Shown here: positions 33,809-45,394 of the stretch, in pieces | Layout: each line of letters begins with the position of its first letter | Position numbering within the stretch: the stretch's first letter is position 1 | NCBI GenBank assembly: GCA_021018995.1 | Contig: CM037586.1 | Coordinates: forward strand, 152,004,060-152,068,059 | Direction: 5' to 3' | DNA length: 64,000 bases | Origin: Chloranthus sessilifolius | Taxonomy: Eukaryota; Streptophyta; Magnoliopsida; Chloranthales; Chloranthaceae | Made by a program: the position numbers and the translations under genes | Notes under the pieces: model-generated | Database searches by the model: none | The model's input: the letters and a program-made list of their open reading frames with translations, nothing else | Told to the model about the DNA's origin: nothing

Positions 33809-35167
33809 GGTACCCTTACAAAACAGAACTAGGATTTCACACACTTGCAAACTAGGCCATAAAGAGGAAACGACACACAAAATGCATGCATGAAACAGAA
33901 GAGTTGACAGATCCTTAGAAATTTCTGAAACCATAGAACATATGAAAACAGCAACTTTGGACATGACTTAGCATCGGAACTTGGGTCAATTTCAAACTGA
34001 CAACCTTGGTTGAGAGCTGATAACTTTGACGACCAAATTAGTGAAAGGTCAAAAGTGAACTTCCACTGATTTGCCTGCTCATAGATGGCAGTGGGGCTTC
34101 CGTGGCTTGATCACTTCGACAAAAGCAGATTGACCTGAGTTCCATCATCGGCACTCAGGTTGGGTATCTAATACCAGCTCCTCCCGACATAGGGAAAGGA
34201 AGAGCTCCATCAACTGTCAACAACATGCACTCCTAAATCTGAGAAGAAAATTGCAGTTTTAAGAATAAAAAGTTCATCCTCACTTGGCTAGTAGATGACC
34301 TATGGTTGAAGGCTGGGTAACTCTGTGGGTTATGCCAAGTGAAAGTACACTAATTAGAACAATCAACAGGTCCACAGAGATATTAAGGTAGAAGGCATCA
34401 GAGATCATAAGGATTGAGATGGGTAAAATTCAAGAATCTAAACATGCGAAGAAAGTGTAGCTGATAGCGATTTATTTTCAAATATACCAACTATAACATG
34501 ATCATGTTCCTTTCATATAAAATGTGAAAAACTCAATTCTCGACATTCCAAAAGTTATGAGATTGGGTCCCAAGACAACATAGGCGACATGTGTGGCTAC
34601 ACAAATGAGACTGCTAGAACATAGAACTGATACATGAATAAGAGAGTATTTATAACTAAAATGCGGACAAATTAGCTAGGAAAATAAACAAAATTGGAAG
34701 AGCAGACAACTGATGATGTGAAGAACTAGTATTGACAGAAAGCAGGCAGATGAGACAAAAATCATGTAAAAAAGGATAATTGTAGTAGACTTCCATAAAC
34801 AGGTTATGACTCAAATAGTTCAAAAAATAAGCATAAATGTCTGAAAGCATCCGACCAACTAGGCAAATCACTGACTTATAAAATGCTCAACTGTATAAAT
34901 TTTTCTTTGATACTCTAAATAATACCATCAATTCTAATGGCTGTTAAGAAAAAGTCGAGAATATGGTGTAAACAGATATTTGCATGTGTATTAGATAGAG
35001 ATCAACTGCCGGAAAGGTATCGAACAAAGTCACTCAGGAAATTACATTAATGTACATCGGGATAAACAAGAAGCAATGAAAGACTATTCTTCTAGACAAC
35101 TTAAGTTTACAACAAAGAGCAAATCAAACAGAAAGAGCGCACCTCACTATGCTGTGGAGCATAAGTT

Positions 35168-37928
35168 TCACAAGATGGCTTGTTGAATCCTTGTCACTTG
35201 CTCAGAAACAGAAGCTAGGCCCTGCATCAGTCTGACGACTTCCACAGCATCGTCCAAATAATACTTGGCCTTACTGGGCTTACGGCAAACCGTGCAAGCA
35301 AACACTTCAGCCATCTGGGATAGAGAAGGACCTGCCACAGCGCTGCTGATTACTCCAAACATATCTTCGTCTGATCTGTCATCTCCGATACAGAGAACGA
35401 AATCTGGTAACATTTCCCTCTCCCGCATTGTGGCAAGAAGGCGTTCAGCCACAAGCCCTTTGCTCACTCCCTGTAACAATCAATCGATACAAATGAATTA
35501 ACAAATAATATTAATTAGTAACAACTTCAGACTGATAAAATTAGCGATGCCAGATAAAGGAATAAAGGATTTCAAACCTGTGGCTTCACCTCCACGTTGT
35601 GCTGGCCACTCTTCACAGAAACAGGTTCGTTGGCCAGAACACTCTCAAGATGATCAAGAAGCTCCTTAGCTTGGCAAGATCCAAAATCAGGATCTGAGTC
35701 CTCGTAAGACCAGACTAATGAGGTTTCCTTGTCTTCAATGGTTGAACCATCGGTAGTTTCAGTGTACAATTTCATTACTGGCTCTGCAATCTGTTTCCAA
35801 CTACAATCTGCCACTGGCACACATGTTTCCCATTCTGCATCCCGCTTCAGCCTGGAAAGCATGCATCAAAAGTTTCAAATTGCACGATATCAAGCACACA
35901 ATTCATAAAGGTAAAAGCCACCATGGAAGTTAGATGTTACCTTAGAAAATATCCATGCTCCGCAGCTATTCCCAGCTTTTCGCAAGGAGAAAACCATTCA
36001 CCAAGAGTCGTGCGGCTTCTCGCACTAACAAGAAATACCACATTGTGATTATCTCTGCATAAGCTGTTTAAAATTTCTATTGATTTAGAGGATGGGCTCT
36101 TATCAATTGATGCTTGTGGTATCAAAGTACCATCATAATCTAGAAGGATTGCTCGGGTTTTAGTTCTCTTATAAGCCGAAACAATGTGTTCCATTGAGAG
36201 CTTTCTAAAATTAGGATCAAGTGCAACAACTCTAAACCCCAATCCAAACCCAATACCCCAACACCTCCGCCTAATGTGATCCCTGCACGTCCTCTGTAAA
36301 TCCTGTAAAAAGCTACGCGCCCAATATCCAACATCGTGTGTGCTCACATACCTATAATGCTTCTCATGTCGCAATTGCTTCTCTGGCTCAGCCATTTCCA
36401 AGGCAGAGTCCATTGCGTCAGCCACAGCATCGATATTCCACGGGTTCACCCTAATGGCCCCGCTTAGAGATGGCGAACACCCAATAAACTCGGATACCAC
36501 TAACATGCTCTTCTTAGGACCCAAACCCAAGACCTTATCCAATTTCTCATTCCCTTGGCGGCAAATGATGTACTCGTAGGGGATGAGATTCATTCCATCC
36601 CTAACCGCAGTGACAAGACAACACTCAGCCACTATATAATAAGCTATCCTCTCATAAAACTGAAGCGGCTTATCAATCAAAACAACAGGTTTGTACCCCG
36701 GTTGCCCAAAGGCTTCATTAATCCGTTTGACCGTTGAGTATGTCTCCGCTTGAACTTCTTCCACGTCTTTTCCTCGGCCCCTAGCTGGATTAGCAATCTG
36801 CACCAACACCACCTTCCCTCGCCACTCTGGATGCTGAATGAGCAACTGCTCCATGGCCAAAAGCTTTAGGCTTATACCCTTGAATATATCCATATCATCG
36901 ACGCCAAGCAACATAATCCGATCCCGGCAAGGAAACTGCTTAATAAGCTCAGAAACCTTATCTTCGGTTTCTGGAAGGCTCAAAACAGATTGAAGCTGAC
37001 CCATGTGGATACCAACAGGGAGAATCTTAATGCTAACTGTTCTTCCATAGTATTCGAGACCAATATAACCCCGCTTTGATTCATAAGTGAGCCCAAGCAT
37101 TCGACTACAGCAAGAAAGAAAATGCCGGGCGTAATCAAACGTGTGGAATCCAATCAGATCAGAGTTCAAAAGTGCACGCAAGAGCTCTTCCCTGATGGGC
37201 AACGTCTTATAAATCTCCGACGAGGGGAATGGACTATGTAGAAAGAACCCAAGCTTCACCCGATTGAACCTCTTCCTCAAGAAGGTAGGGAGCACCATAA
37301 GATGGTAGTCATGCACCCACACAAAATCATCTTCGGGACTGATCACTTCCAAGATCTTATCGGCAAAAATCTTGTTAACAGAAACATAAGCCTGCCACAG
37401 GGAGCGATCGAACCTTCCACCTAGATCGGGCGATAGTGGTAACATGTAATGGAACAGAGGCCATAGTTGTTGTTTGCAGAATCCATGGTAGTATCGGGAA
37501 AAAAGGTCTGGAGGCAGAAATGCAGGGACACATTTGAAGTCGTCGAGTAGGATTTGGGAGACCTCATCTTGTTCACTAGGGGGTATTTCTGCTCTAAGGC
37601 AACCTACATAGATGACGTCGACATCTTCGTCGCCGAGGCCATCTTTTAGCTGGCAGAGAAGCAAATCTGTGTCCCAGCTAAAATTCCAGCCGTCTTTATC
37701 GGGTTTTCGATGGGCGTGAATTGGGAGTTGGTTGGCGACTATAATGATGCGATCGCGTGGAATCGAGGAAGGAGGATTGGAGCAAATGCTTTCATTGGAG
37801 TCGTCATCGATGTCGGTGATTATGCCTGGGACGGTCATTATACGGGGAAGCCGTCGATTCAGGCGGCCAAACGAGGGAGCATCGCCGGAGGCAAGCTCTA
37901 ATAGGTTTGTGTAAGATCTAGAGACCAT
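35168..37928 (-). CDS. TPS6: class II trehalose-phosphate synthase/phosphatase-like, TPS6 type
   Basis: Three coding exons: 37928-35941, 35851-35578 and 35470-35168. All junctions are GT/AG and the phases join cleanly (CTA AG|G CTG; CAG|GGA). The product is 854 aa, near the 860 aa of Arabidopsis TPS6. Residues 1-35 (MVSRSYTNLLELASGDAPSF) are the class II N-terminus. The GT20 synthase-like domain (about 60-545) has HDYHLMVLPTFLR, HSPFPSSEIYKTLP, GVDDMDIFKG and AVRDGMNLIPYEY. The HAD phosphatase-like domain (about 590-840) has DYDGT at 597-601 and GDDRSDEDMF in exon 3. Class II proteins are generally reported to lack detectable synthase activity and to act in trehalose-6-phosphate/sugar signalling, with cytosolic location expected. 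ETTDGSTIEDKE and FGSCQAKELLDHLES closely match TPS6 rather than TPS7-11, hence the symbol. No stop or frameshift; functional by appearance. Confidence 0.97.
35471..35577 (-). other. TPS6 intron 2
   Basis: 107-bp intron, GTTTGA donor and TTGTTACAG acceptor on the minus strand, phase 0. Confidence 0.95.
35852..35940 (-). other. TPS6 intron 1
   Basis: 89-bp intron, GTAACA donor and GCTTTCCAG acceptor on the minus strand, phase 2. It interrupts the HAD domain after GIAAEHGYFLR. Confidence 0.95.
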
Positions 37929-37985
37929 AATTCGCCTTTTTTTTTATATGTATTTTTCGGTTTTTAAGTAGAGAACGAACGAGAA

Positions 37986-37991
37986 TTACAT
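37986..37991 (-). promoter_or_regulatory. AUG-UAA minimal upstream ORF in TPS6 leader
   Basis: On the minus strand ATGTAA, a start codon followed directly by a stop, lies 57 nt before the TPS6 start codon. Start-stop elements are known in other plant leaders to stall ribosomes. Effect here is inferred. Confidence 0.5.
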
Positions 37992-38112
37992 CAAAAGGAG
38001 ACCCTAGATGGTTTCTAAAACCCTGGCTAATTAAAATAAAAACAGAGTAAGAGACGGATGAACTAGAACAACAACAACAACAACAACAAGATCTCTAAGT
38101 CGAATTTCAAAT

Positions 38113-38166
38113 TCAGGCGAGCAAGAGAAACCCTAGCATTTTATTAGGGAACTTTTTTAATGTCAT
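38113..38166 (-). CDS. 17-codon upstream ORF in proposed TPS6 leader
   Basis: Minus-strand ATG at 38166, stop TGA at 38115-38113, peptide MTLKKFPNKMLGFLLLA. A second in-frame ATG is at codon 10. It is in the mature leader only if splicing uses the acceptor at 38205-38206. Expression is untested. Confidence 0.35.
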   Translation of the reverse strand: MTLKKFPNKMLGFLLLA

Positions 38167-38204
38167 CTTTAAATTAGAGTTTATAAACCAGAAAGGTCTC
38201 AATT

Positions 38205-38425
38205 CTGTGGAAAATTAAACTACTATCACACTATCAATCCATGAAACAAAAGTTAGCTTCTCATCTTTAAAGGTTCAAAATCATCAAATTAGATTGAGTT
38301 CATAAAATTTAGAGATAAAAAATCCAAAAGAAAAGACCAAGCATGAATGAAGAACAAGTAATAAACTTCTGAAAAGTGTGATTGAAGGCAAAAATAAAAT
38401 AAAAATAGAAGAATATATTACAAAC
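38205..38425 (-). other. proposed TPS6 5' untranslated intron
   Basis: Minus strand: donor GGGAG-GTTTGTAA (GT at 38425-38424), T-rich interior, acceptor TAATTTTCCACAG (AG at 38206-38205). An alternative acceptor TTTTAATTAG lies near 38030. Class II TPS genes often have leader introns, but this one is inferred. Confidence 0.45.
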
Positions 38426-38548
38426 CTCCCAAAGATATTAAAGAAGACGGATAGAGATTTGGATCTAACAAAGCCAAATCAAAGATCTGCAATCGTCCTC
38501 GTACTTGAAAACCCTAATTTTATGGCAGCATTCACAAGGCTTCAACTG

Positions 38549-38558
38549 TTTATATATA
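38549..38558 (-). promoter_or_regulatory. TPS6: TATA box of TPS6
   Basis: On the minus strand CAGTATATATAAACAG. A start site near 38520-38530 would give a leader beginning just before AAATTAGGGTTTTC, a common plant leader texture. Confidence 0.6.
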
Positions 38559-39073
38559 CTGTCTTTTTACAGAGATAGAGATATAGAAGTAAATAGAACA
38601 GACAAGAAGGTATTTTCAGAAAAAATATAAGCAAGTACCGATAATACACTTTAGAGTTAGAATTTCTTGTAAAGCATATATAGTATTTGGAAAAATTATA
38701 AAAGTTGGTTACATGCAAATATGGTGGCTGCGTTCTCAAGCGAAAAAATTTGTAGCTATTATTTAAAAAAAAATGGGCTTTTCTATGACGCCAAAGAATT
38801 TGTGGCTGTTATTAAAAGAAGACTAAAAACATATTATACAGTTTACATTTACATACGGTTTACAAGAGATCTTTTAGTCTACAGACTAAGTGAACTGTTT
38901 AAATTTTATATGCCAGTTTTACCCCTCTCTGCTCCACTAATCTCATCTCCGGCTTTCTCTTTGGGGCCCTTTGAGAAGTCCGCCGACCGATGAAATCATG
39001 AAGCGGATACGAGGACCAGGTAGGGTCCACACTGACTTGTCCAAGGCTTATCTGTCTCGCGCGTGCTCTGTTA

Positions 39074-39495
39074 CACGTGGCAGACATGTATTCGCTTTTA
39101 ACGTCTTAAAATAGTTGTTAAGTCCTACGTGGCAGTAGGTCCAGGTTTCGGAATGTGTGAAATGATAGATTGCTGCCTTTCGATGTCCGCTCTTTAATAG
39201 CATTCATTTAATACAGGTATATATCGTATGGACGATATATCGGGATCTTTGCTAAAATAATAAATATTCACGATACCGGCATATCGGGCTAGTTCTTACA
39301 GCTGTACTGCACAAGCACAAGCTAAAAACGCTTACGTGTCGGCAAGGCCAGGGAGTGGGACCCACCGAACAAAACCTTATCCCAAATTGCCAAATTGGAG
39401 ATTATAAATGATTATAATTTATGACAGATGGGGCCCACGATAAGGTTCGACAGGACGGCCACGATTTCTCCAGAGGGGTTGACAATCGACACGTG
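39074..39495. promoter_or_regulatory. cluster of ACGT-core motifs upstream of TPS6
   Basis: CACGTG G-boxes at 39074-39079 (TTACACGTGGCA) and 39490-39495 (GACACGTGTC), plus TACGTGGC near 39126-39133 and TTACGTGTC near 39332-39340. These are binding sites of plant bZIP/bHLH factors, about 0.5-1 kb upstream of the inferred TPS6 start. The role is inferred. Confidence 0.45.
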
Positions 39496-39874
39496 TCATC
39501 TCATTTAAGAAGTGGCTCTAATAAAAAGACAAAAACAGTTTCCCGGTGAATGAACACAAGGAAAATTGGGGCGGGGGGAGGCAGTCAACTTATTAGGATA
39601 AGTGTTATTTGTTCTTGATATTTTGAGAGTGGGAACTTTAGTAAAGGCTTTAGAGATCTTAATATCTTATGGTGGAATTTGGCTCATTGCTGTCATGTTA
39701 TACGTTAGATGGACTCTCCTCACAGCCCCAGCAGGTTATGAAGCATCATTTGGGCACCTAAATTCATCAAATGTTGACTTCTACGAAAAGCAAGGACCAC
39801 GAAATCTGTGGTTAGTAAGCGTCGCCTCAATTGTTTCTTCTCTTTGTTTATGAAGAGTTAAAAAACGAGAGTAA
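39496..39874. other. intergenic, no gene seen
   Basis: No conserved frame; the 83-codon frame at 39602-39853 has no recognised domain. Confidence 0.4.
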
Positions 39875-40277
39875 GAGAACCTTTATAGTACCCACCAAAT
39901 CTTTAAATTCACCCAAGATGAAATCTATTCACTGAGTTAAATCCCACATGAAAATCGTTATTCATTCCAATCTTTCATATAATGGATCTTGCGATTATTA
40001 GTGTGCTATTATATTATATGTTTTTTATTTCATGTGATTCACATCCCAAAAAGTTATCATATTTGAGTGTGATGAGTTTCACATGATATTAAGGTAATTT
40101 TTTGAAAATGGAGACCAATTTAAATAAACATCAAAAGTAGATGATATGAGAATAATCTCAAAATGCAACATATGAAATATTGGGGTAAAAAATGATTTGC
40201 ATCATCATATTTCAAGCAATCAATAAGTTTGAGCATGGGTAAACTCAAAGATTCCGTGGGTGCATGGAAAGATACTC
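39875..40277. mobile_element. fold-back element family 1
   Basis: Left end GAGAACCTTTATAGTACCCACC; reverse complement of the right end is GAGTATCTTTCCATGCACCCAC. Arms include CCAATCTTTCATATAATGGAT and GCAATCAATAAG. No clear target duplication. Confidence 0.7.
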
Positions 40278-40479
40278 AAAAAATAATGCCTATGATTTAT
40301 GAAGCCTATTAATATGCATAAAGTAACCATTTAATAAGAATCATAGGATAAGCCTTATCCTATGATTTTAAGCATTTAATAAGGATTAATGGCCGATATC
40401 TATATAACATTTCGTTTAATGTACGGTACAATCCAAGATCCCCGATATCTATATAACATTTCGGTTAAGGTACCTTACA

Positions 40480-40865
40480 ATCCATGATTCTTTTACCTCG
40501 CACCCACAGTTCTCATGCTTAAGCTATTGACTACTTTGAATTAGACTATAGATATCTTTTCCTGTTCCAATCTTTGACAAAGTTGATCTTGAGATCATAA
40601 GCCTAGCAAGTAGCATATGATAGTTAGAGTTTGATTACACATGGCACACATTATAAACATGATCATGATATATATCAAAATGTGGTTCTCGGATCACTTT
40701 TTGGGATGTGTGTCACTTGTAACCAAAATCTAACCTTTGATAGTAGGGCCATAATCTCAAGATCTATTATGGCAAAGATTGGATGGAAAACGATTTATAT
40801 TGTCTAATTCAAAGCAATCATCAATTTAAACGCGTGAATTACGGGTTGAGAGGGAAGAATCTTGG
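40480..40865. mobile_element. fold-back element family 1
   Basis: Inverted arms: TTTGAATTAGAC, CCAATCTTTGACAAAG, CTTGAGATCATAAG and ACATGGCACACA, matched on the other side by GTCTAATTCAAAGCAATCA, GCAAAGATTGGATGG and ATAATCTCAAGATC. Confidence 0.7.
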
Positions 40866-41686
40866 GCTGAAAATAAAGTGTACCCTTTAGTTTATGAAGA
40901 ACCTTTTCATCACAATAATCTAGTCAAAAGCTGACTTTTATGGATGTCCAGGCCTTAAGAGAAAAGGTTGTTTGTAAAGGTGATCATCTTAAGGTGTTGG
41001 TGTGTATCAATCTTTGTATTTTGTAATGTGTTTGGCAACGGGACTCACAGGCCGCTCCCACAAAACTACTGTCATGCATGGACCCGTCTGCAGAGGTATT
41101 CAGCTCCCTATCAGCTCTTTGGGTGATTACCAAACATGCTTAGCGTGCTAAGCTTGAGCGCTTCTCCGAACCGGGAGTATTGCGTCAAACCGGGAGTGTT
41201 GCCAGACGCAATCTCAAAAATTAAAATAAAAAATAATTATAATTAAAAAGGATGAATGGAGCCACATTAGGAGATTATTGCTTTCTTATTTGTTTTAGAG
41301 CATAATTGCATTGGAAGTTAGCACCTACAATTATCTATAGCCCTGAGCTCCAAAAAATGTGAAAGTCGGATTAAGAGCTTGTAGGAACGGTAGGCTGGAG
41401 GGCAATCTCTCCGAAAACCCTTGTAAAATTTAAATTGGTTTATTCATCAAAACAAAAAAAATTAAATTGGTTTATGGGGACTGACCAATGACCATTCACG
41501 CCGCCCAATTGTCAACCAGTCAATCTTTAAGTGAGATTCTAAAATTATGATCTTCTAAAATTTATCTTTAAGTTAGATTCTAAAACTATGGTCTTCTAAA
41601 ATTTATCTTTTTTGCCACAGTGGTCCCATAGTTTCACTTTTTGTAATTGAGTTTGACTTTGAATTAAGCCCCTACCAAATGACTAA
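40866..41686. other. intergenic, no gene seen
   Basis: No conserved frame. A short tandem duplication (ATCTTCTAAAATTTATCTTT-like units) at about 41530-41612. Confidence 0.5.
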
Positions 41687-41975
41687 TATAAAAATCTTAA
41701 AATAAAGAAGAAATAAGAATAAGATTAGAAAGAGAATAGAGACTTTACGAGAGCCTGCATTGTAAAAATCTTGATATATTCTTTACTAATTGTTTAGGAG
41801 TCTATAAATAGACTATTACAAAGTATTATCATGTTCACATGAATAATAAAGATAATCGCAATACCATTTTCACGTTTTCATGAGATAAAGATAACCATCA
41901 CAACCATAATCTTAATCTTTAACTTAAAATCAATTACATACATCTCTCAACAAACCCTACACATTATCTAATATC
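41687..41975 (-). repeat. TRIM 3' LTR (about 289 bp)
   Basis: Downstream LTR for the minus-strand reading; end positions are those of shared similarity. Confidence 0.8.
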
Positions 41976-42098
41976 TTTCCGCAATCGTATGTTCCTTTGA
42001 AGAAGGAACGTTTGATTGGTGAAAGGAAACGTCTGATCGTGCTCGTTATTAGTCATCACCTGTTTGATTGGTGAAAAGAAAGTTGTATGCCATTATTT

Positions 42099-42109
42099 CT
42101 CTGATACCA
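42099..42109 (-). promoter_or_regulatory. TRIM primer binding site
   Basis: TGGTATCAGAG on the minus strand, directly next to the LTR. Confidence 0.85.
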
Positions 42110-42385
42110 TATAGGAATCCTAAAATGAAAAAAAAATAAAAATAAGATTTGAAAGAGATGAGAGACTTCACGGGAGATTATATTGTGAAAATTTTGATAT
42201 ATTATTTACTAATTGTTTAAGAGTGTATAAATAGACTACTACCAAATGTTCCCACGCTCACACGGATACCGAGATAGCGGCAATTTGGTTTCCACGTTTA
42301 CATGAGATAAAAAAAACCACCATAACCACCATGTTAATCTTAATTTCATACGTCTCCCAACAAACCCTACACATTATCTAATATC
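42110..42385 (-). repeat. TRIM 5' LTR (about 276 bp)
   Basis: Upstream LTR for the minus-strand reading; several small indels against its partner. Confidence 0.8.
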
Positions 42386-42566
42386 CAAGATTAATTAGTC
42401 GATTTTAGTGAATCCTATTGCACAATAGCTAAAAACAAAGGTAATTGTGTTCGTAAACGGTCCTCTACTAGTCAGTTAGATTCCCCAAAGCCGATGAAGG
42501 TAAGGAATCAAGGAAAGTTTATAGTCATTACTATTACATGTACGGAAAATCATCTCCAACACTGTA

Positions 42567-42760
42567 AAGTGTGGGCTTAGACCCTGACCTGATTCGAAAA
42601 GATATTGTTCGATTTTGAGCTTAAGTTGTTGTCCCAATTTTGTTCCTAACATGGGCGGTGCGTGTCATCGTCCCCACCTAAAATGCTTCATATCAGAAAG
42701 GGGAAGGAAAGAATCGCTTTTAGCTCAGGCTCTAGACATTTTCCCATTTGAGTTGGGCGG
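42567..42760. mobile_element. solo LTR of SMART family, diverged
   Basis: Contains GATATTGTTCGATTTTGAGC, CCTAAAATGC and GACATTTTCCCAT, in the same order as in the 25308-25729 SMART LTRs. Ends are eroded. Confidence 0.5.
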
Positions 42761-43370
42761 GCTGGGCATAAGTTCACCAGACCCTCTATGAAGAAACCAG
42801 AATCAACCCATAAAGCTAAACATATGATTTTGTACAATCACTATCACACGTTGAAAGATAGAAAAACAGGTGGACGGCCATTATGTGGGATATTTATTTG
42901 GACGGTGTTATATAGTGTTATACGATAGATAACACTGTGTATGACTGACCCTACTGCAATTGCAGCCAGTCACGACATGCCACATAAACTGCCTGTAATA
43001 CTGTCCATCCAAAACTGTCCAGCATTAATAATTTTCCTATTTATTTAAACCAATTATTGGATTAATTCTCTATGACCCCCTGTGGCGTAGGACCCCTATC
43101 CTGCTAGAAGGTGTGAATGTAATTCTCAAGCTGTCAGGCATGACAATATTGTTTTCAGAATCGTTGGCGCATGTGCCATAGTTGGATAACCACTCACTCC
43201 TAATGGTGGTCATAGGAGACTCTGAATAGTGTTTTGATGCACTTATCCTTTATTCCAACATATATAAAGAGTTACGAAGAGATCACCATGACCTACATGT
43301 TAAGGATAATGGCTCACATATTGAAGTAGAGTGGGCTTAAAAATCTTCGTTATATTGGCTAATATAAACC
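42761..43370. other. intergenic, no gene seen
   Basis: A weak inverted-repeat look at 42870-43015 (GGACGGCCATTATGTGGGA against CCACATAAACTGCC...GTCCATCC) suggests a small MITE. Otherwise nothing recognised. Confidence 0.4.
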
Positions 43371-43745
43371 ATTCAATCTGGGCAATGGTTGGGTCCTACC
43401 ATTAGAATCGGATTTCCAATTCTATCTCATCTGTTGCCCTTGGAAATAAGAGAATCATTACTTTTTTTATTTTCACTTTATATAGCATGACATGCAGTCA
43501 AGATTCTCCTATTTCCAATTGTAGCAGATTGGGTAGGACTAGAAATCGGGTTCTACTTGATTGGACCTGACCATTCTATCCCATCTGTTGCCCTTGGAAA
43601 TAAGAGAATCTTGATTTTTTTGGTTTTCATTTTTTATAGCATGACATGCAGTCAAGATTCTCTTATTTCCAATGGGTTAGGACTGGAAATCCGATTTTAC
43701 TTAGTTGGACCTGACCATTGCCCATTCAATCTATGCATGCAAATA
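43371..43745. mobile_element. fold-back element with duplicated core
   Basis: The outer arms CATTCAATCTGGGCAATGG and CCATTGCCCATTCAATC are inverted, as are the next blocks GAATCGGATTTCC and GGAAATCCGATTT. The core (CATCTGTTGCCCTTGGAAAT ... GCATGACATGCAGTCAAGAT) is present twice in tandem, at about 43425-43570 and 43577-43735. Confidence 0.7.
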
Positions 43746-43819
43746 TGGACTCTTATGCATATTTTTTTAATGATTAATATTAAAGGCTCCCAAATCCCAA
43801 TTATATGCTTTTAATCCTC

Positions 43820-44440
43820 TGATAAGCGTGGTTCACTAACTTAGATATGTGTCAATGATGGACTGTCACTTAACGATTTAGATTGATGGTTGATGGGCAC
43901 CACATACCATATAGTAAAAAACATACTTCCGTGGTATAAGATCATTTAGTAAGAAAAACTTACTTTGATTGTGAAAGATGATATTTAACACTATACATCA
44001 AAATGTCCAACAATTTATTACAAAAAAGGTCAATTTTTTTTTTAATTATAAAAATGTGTCCCATACAGGCTCGTATTCGTACGCATTCTCCATACACGTG
44101 TCGAATGCTTAATATAAAAAAAGAAAAAAAAAAAGGAATTTATTGGGAAAGGCAACATTATAATTATTCATTAAAATTAATCAGTGTCCTACGTGGGTTG
44201 ATATGTATGACTACCTCTTTCAAATACGTGAAGGCGCTGTTTCGAAAGAAAAAAGGGCATTTGATATTTTTTTGTGATAAAAAATGACTTAGGGCTTTGT
44301 TTTGTTTTGTAAAAAGCCCTTAAATCAATGCCTAATATCTAAATGGCCCACTTCCTCTTCAATGGCGCATATCCTTAACAATTGCACAATGCATGGTTAC
44401 CTTTTTTAACAATTTGATTACAATTTGAGATTCTTTCTTT
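43820..44440. other. intergenic with family 3 remnant
   Basis: 43850-43985 resembles family 3 repeats (AATGATGGACTGTCACTTAACGA). The rest is AT-rich with no gene. Confidence 0.35.
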
Positions 44441-44800
44441 TGAACTCTTGAAATCTCAATCCAATTTTCAAGTGTTAAAATCGTTGATTGCTTTCAATCA
44501 GACAATGGAGATTATTTTTCATCTTAATCCTTCACACAATAGATCTTCAGATCGTGGTCTTACCATCAAATGGTTAAATGTTAATTCTGCATGGCACACA
44601 TCTCAGAAAGTGAATGTCATTATAAGCATAACATCAAACATGATTTACATTCACATTTTGGGACGTATGCCACATGGAATGAGTAAGGGACCATCTGGTG
44701 GTAGGCCATGATCTAAACATTTGATGGAGGCAAAAATTGATTTTAATCGTCTGATTCAAAGCAATCCCGGATTGAGAAGAAAGATGCTTAAGTTGTATAC
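44440..44800. mobile_element. fold-back element family 1, well preserved arms
   Basis: Left arm CGTTGATTGCTTTCAATCAGAC, ATGGCACACATCTCAGAAAG is the inverse of the right arm CATTTTGGGACGTATGCCACAT, CGTCTGATTCAAAGCAATC. The arms of about 150 bp meet near 44630 with almost no loop. Confidence 0.85.
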
Positions 44801-44934
44801 AAGTACAAATGGGATAACGCTAAAGCAATGAAGAGCTCCTACATGGTGCACAACCTGTAAGTGCAGGCCGTATGCATGTGCCATGTAGCTTTGAGAAAAG
44901 TGCCGATAGAGCATGTCGTGCACGGCGCACCAAC

Positions 44935-45330
44935 ATCAAAACCTACTTCTAACCTGATCGCATATCTTCCATGGTTTAAGATTTGAGCAATCCATTCTGT
45001 CAAAGTGATATATTATGAATTGAAAGGTAATGGGCCATAAATAACAGTTTTTGAGAGTTTTGAACCATTTAATTTGTACACTTTATTATCAATCGTTGTG
45101 CATAATTTTAATGGCTGATATTATAGTTTATGAATCGGATGGTTCACATCCACTTATAGGCATGACTCTTTAGCTAAAGCATTTTCTAATGATAGATTGT
45201 CACCTGGGCAATGTAAATTGATCATAAATGCGCGTCACATGTCATAACACTTCAATGATACGTGTGCGAACAATATTACTAATTTAACGGTGGAAGAACG
45301 TTTATACACCATTTGGTATTTAGATCAATA
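44935..45330. repeat. dispersed repeat family 3
   Basis: Shares blocks such as GGTTTAAGAT, AATGATAGATTGTCACCTGG and TAGATTGATCA-like words with 45395-45755 and, in reverse, with 59160-59350. Type unknown. Confidence 0.5.
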
Positions 45331-45394
45331 TCCCTTAAATAAAGGATCTACTCTCCCGACTATCATTTAAAAATTAAAATAGTGATTAAATAAT

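Larger units (their letters stand above)
32415..35167. other. non-coding region downstream of TPS gene
   Basis: No conserved coding frame on either strand. The first 100-200 bp left of 35168 are probably the TPS 3' untranslated region (TGTACATTAATGTAATTTCC on the minus strand near 35040-35060 is a plausible polyadenylation area). Minus frames at 33139-33537 owe their leucine/serine runs to a GA microsatellite. Confidence 0.45.
41687..42385 (-). mobile_element. TRIM retroelement, about 699 bp
   Basis: Two similar direct repeats (41687-41975 and 42110-42385) enclose 134 bp. Right next to the right repeat, the minus strand reads TGGTATCAGAG (42109-42099), a Met-tRNA primer site, so the element runs right to left. 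Repeats share GTCTATAAATAGAC-like and CAACAAACCCTACACATTATC stretches. No coding capacity. No clear target duplication. Confidence 0.82.

Noticed and set aside
36555..37914. Plus-strand open frames over the TPS gene
   Set aside because: They are antisense shadows of a strongly conserved coding exon.
35168..37928. TPS gene considered as a retro-copy or pseudogene
   Set aside because: It keeps introns with good splice sites, full length and all domain motifs, with no stop or frameshift.
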